Of a stretch of 38,007 nucleotides of DNA, positions 36,943-38,007 are shown piece after piece. The stretch covers positions 1 to 38,007 of the forward strand of contig CAZPXF010000008.1 in the NCBI GenBank assembly GCA_964590945.1, in the 5' to 3' direction. The stretch's first letter is position 1. Each line of letters starts with the position of its first letter. The notes under the pieces were generated by a model. That model worked only from the letters and a program-made list of their open reading frames with translations, was not told the DNA's origin and made no database searches. The DNA is from CAZPXF01 sp964590945 (lineage in GTDB: Bacteria > Bacillota > Clostridia > Lachnospirales > Lachnospiraceae). The position numbers were made by a program, and so were the translations under genes.

Positions 36943-38007
36943 ATGTATCTTGAAGATTTAAAACAAAAACCAATCAATGATCTATGGTCCCATATCCTGG
37001 ACATGTCGCATGATGGGATTATAGCCGTAGATAAGAACGGGCGTATTTTTTATCTGAATCAGTCATATGTAGATATTCTGCACGTAAACCCGCACCGCCT
37101 TATCGGCAAATATATTCAGGATGTAGAACCGGAATCATTACTCAAAAAGGTGCTTGAGACAAAGGAGCCGGCGGAGAATGAATCTCAGAGAATTGCATCT
37201 TTGAACAGGTATGTGTCTGTGAAGATCCAGCCTATTATTATGGAGGATACATTTCTCGGAGCGGTATCTTTTTTCCGTGATATTACGGAGATTCATGATC
37301 TGAATCGGGAAGTAGACAAGATGACGGGAATCGTGGATGAATATTCGAGGCAGATTCAGCACCTGAAGTCGCTTCAAAGTATGGGAATCGCGACGCAGGA
37401 TCGGAATTTTCTGAATCTTCTGTCTCAGGCGGAGATCGTTGCAAAGACGGATGTCCCGGTTTTGATCTGTGGGGAAAGCGGGGTTGGGAAGGAGGTTTTC
37501 GCCAACTATATTTATCAGTGCAGCGAACGAAAAGATAAGCCGTTCATCACAGTTAATTGTGCCGCTATTCCAGAAGATCTGATGGAGAGCGAACTTTTCG
37601 GCTATGAAGAGGGAGCGTTTACCGGAGCCGCCAAAGGAGGAAGAAAAGGGAAATTTGAGCTGGCGGATAAAGGAACGATCTTTTTGGATGAGATCGGTGA
37701 TATGCCTCTTTTGATGCAGTCGAAGCTTTTGCGGGTGCTGCAGCAGGGCGAAATTGAGAAGATCGGACGTCAGAAGCGTATCCCTGTAGACGTGCGGGTG
37801 ATCGCGGCAACGAACCAGTCGATCAAGCAGATGATCCATGCGAAAAAATTCCGGCAGGATCTATATTTCCGTATTAATACAATATCCATAACCATTCCGG
37901 CGCTGCGTGAGAGAACGGGTGATATTCCGCTCCTTGCAAATCAGTTTTTGAATGAATTCAATCGTAAGTACAATAAAAATGTTGTATTTTCCAAAGAGAT
38001 CTTCGAT
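36943..38007 (+). CDS. PAS-domain sigma-54 activator (AAA+), C-terminus beyond window
   Basis: A bacterial enhancer-binding protein; 355 codons are open to the right edge. Residues about 12-120 are a PAS domain (MSHDGIIAVDKNGRIFYLNQSY ... GAVSFFRDITEIHDLN). A helical linker (about 120-150) leads to the AAA+ domain: Walker A GESGVGKE (177-184), the sigma-54 contact loop GAFTGA (224-229), Walker B TIFLDEIG (245-252) and AATNQ. The HTH domain is not in the window. It has no receiver domain, so it should respond to a small molecule or PAS ligand. It lies 19 nt after rpoN, so it is probably cotranscribed. GGAAAGGG is close upstream of ATG 36943. It is the best candidate to act at the promoter at 29997. 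Confidence 0.94.
   Translation, partial: MYLEDLKQKPINDLWSHILDMSHDGIIAVDKNGRIFYLNQSYVDILHVNPHRLIGKYIQDVEPESLLKKVLETKEPAENESQRIASLNRYVSVKIQPIIMEDTFLGAVSFFRDITEIHDLNREVDKMTGIVDEYSRQIQHLKSLQSMGIATQDRNFLNLLSQAEIVAKTDVPVLICGESGVGKEVFANYIYQCSERKDKPFITVNCAAIPEDLMESELFGYEEGAFTGAAKGGRKGKFELADKGTIFLDEIGDMPLLMQSKLLRVLQQGEIEKIGRQKRIPVDVRVIAATNQSIKQMIHAKKFRQDLYFRINTISITIPALRERTGDIPLLANQFLNEFNRKYNKNVVFSKEIFD

Noticed and set aside
37138..37839. 233-codon minus-strand frame at the right end
   Set aside because: It lies opposite the sigma-54 activator with all its AAA+ motifs, so it is an antisense shadow.

Overview
The window looks like chromosomal DNA of a low-to-moderate GC, spore-forming, anaerobic Firmicute, most likely a Lachnospiraceae-type Clostridium relative. 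This is inferred from gene content and not proven: SpoIID/SpoIIQ, a BofA-family protein, CwlD, reverse rubrerythrin with PerR, a clostridial tad pilus locus, and purine-rich Shine-Dalgarno (SD) sites before nearly every gene. I see no rRNA, tRNA, CRISPR array, IS element or phage gene.

Layout. 1-3.5 kb: the 5' end of an unknown minus-strand gene, then spoIID-spoIIQ (engulfment and forespore channel), a GIY-YIG protein, a LURP-one-like protein and an XRE regulator. 3.8-4.9 kb: reverse rubrerythrin and PerR on the minus strand, with near-identical promoter/operator layouts. 4.9-5.5 kb: AT-rich DNA with a dense DnaA-box cluster and two Spo0A-type boxes. 5.5-15.7 kb: DUF1858, MecA, a GH18 spore/cell-wall hydrolase, a DivIVA-like protein, CwlD, two secreted transglutaminase-like proteins, Sua5/TsaC, RpiB, dCMP deaminase, and a divergent YaaL-like/BofA pair.

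16.0-24.2 kb: a tightly overlapping tad (Flp/type IVb pilus) operon: TadZ, TadA ATPase, TadB, a TadC with a large inserted outer domain, Flp pilin, a DUF5702-type protein, two TadE-like pseudopilins, a prepilin peptidase and a DUF6382-type protein. 24.2-29.5 kb: rhomboid protease, orphan soluble histidine kinase, HIT protein, an ECF-like sigma factor, MurG, a membrane protein that may be its anti-sigma factor, and a small secreted protein.

29.5-38.0 kb is the most interesting part. A textbook -24/-12 sigma-54 promoter, with a nested palindrome about 115 bp upstream, precedes an operon for an AtuA-family (DUF1446) protein, a stand-alone AtuA C-terminal-like protein, a class II (degradative type) HMG-CoA reductase, a two-TM protein, a TctA-family permease and an uncharacterised protein. 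Directly downstream lie rpoN and a PAS-AAA+ sigma-54 activator that runs off the window. I read this as a self-contained, inducible uptake and catabolism module for mevalonate or a related branched hydroxy-acid. The substrate and the AtuA-family reaction are inference.
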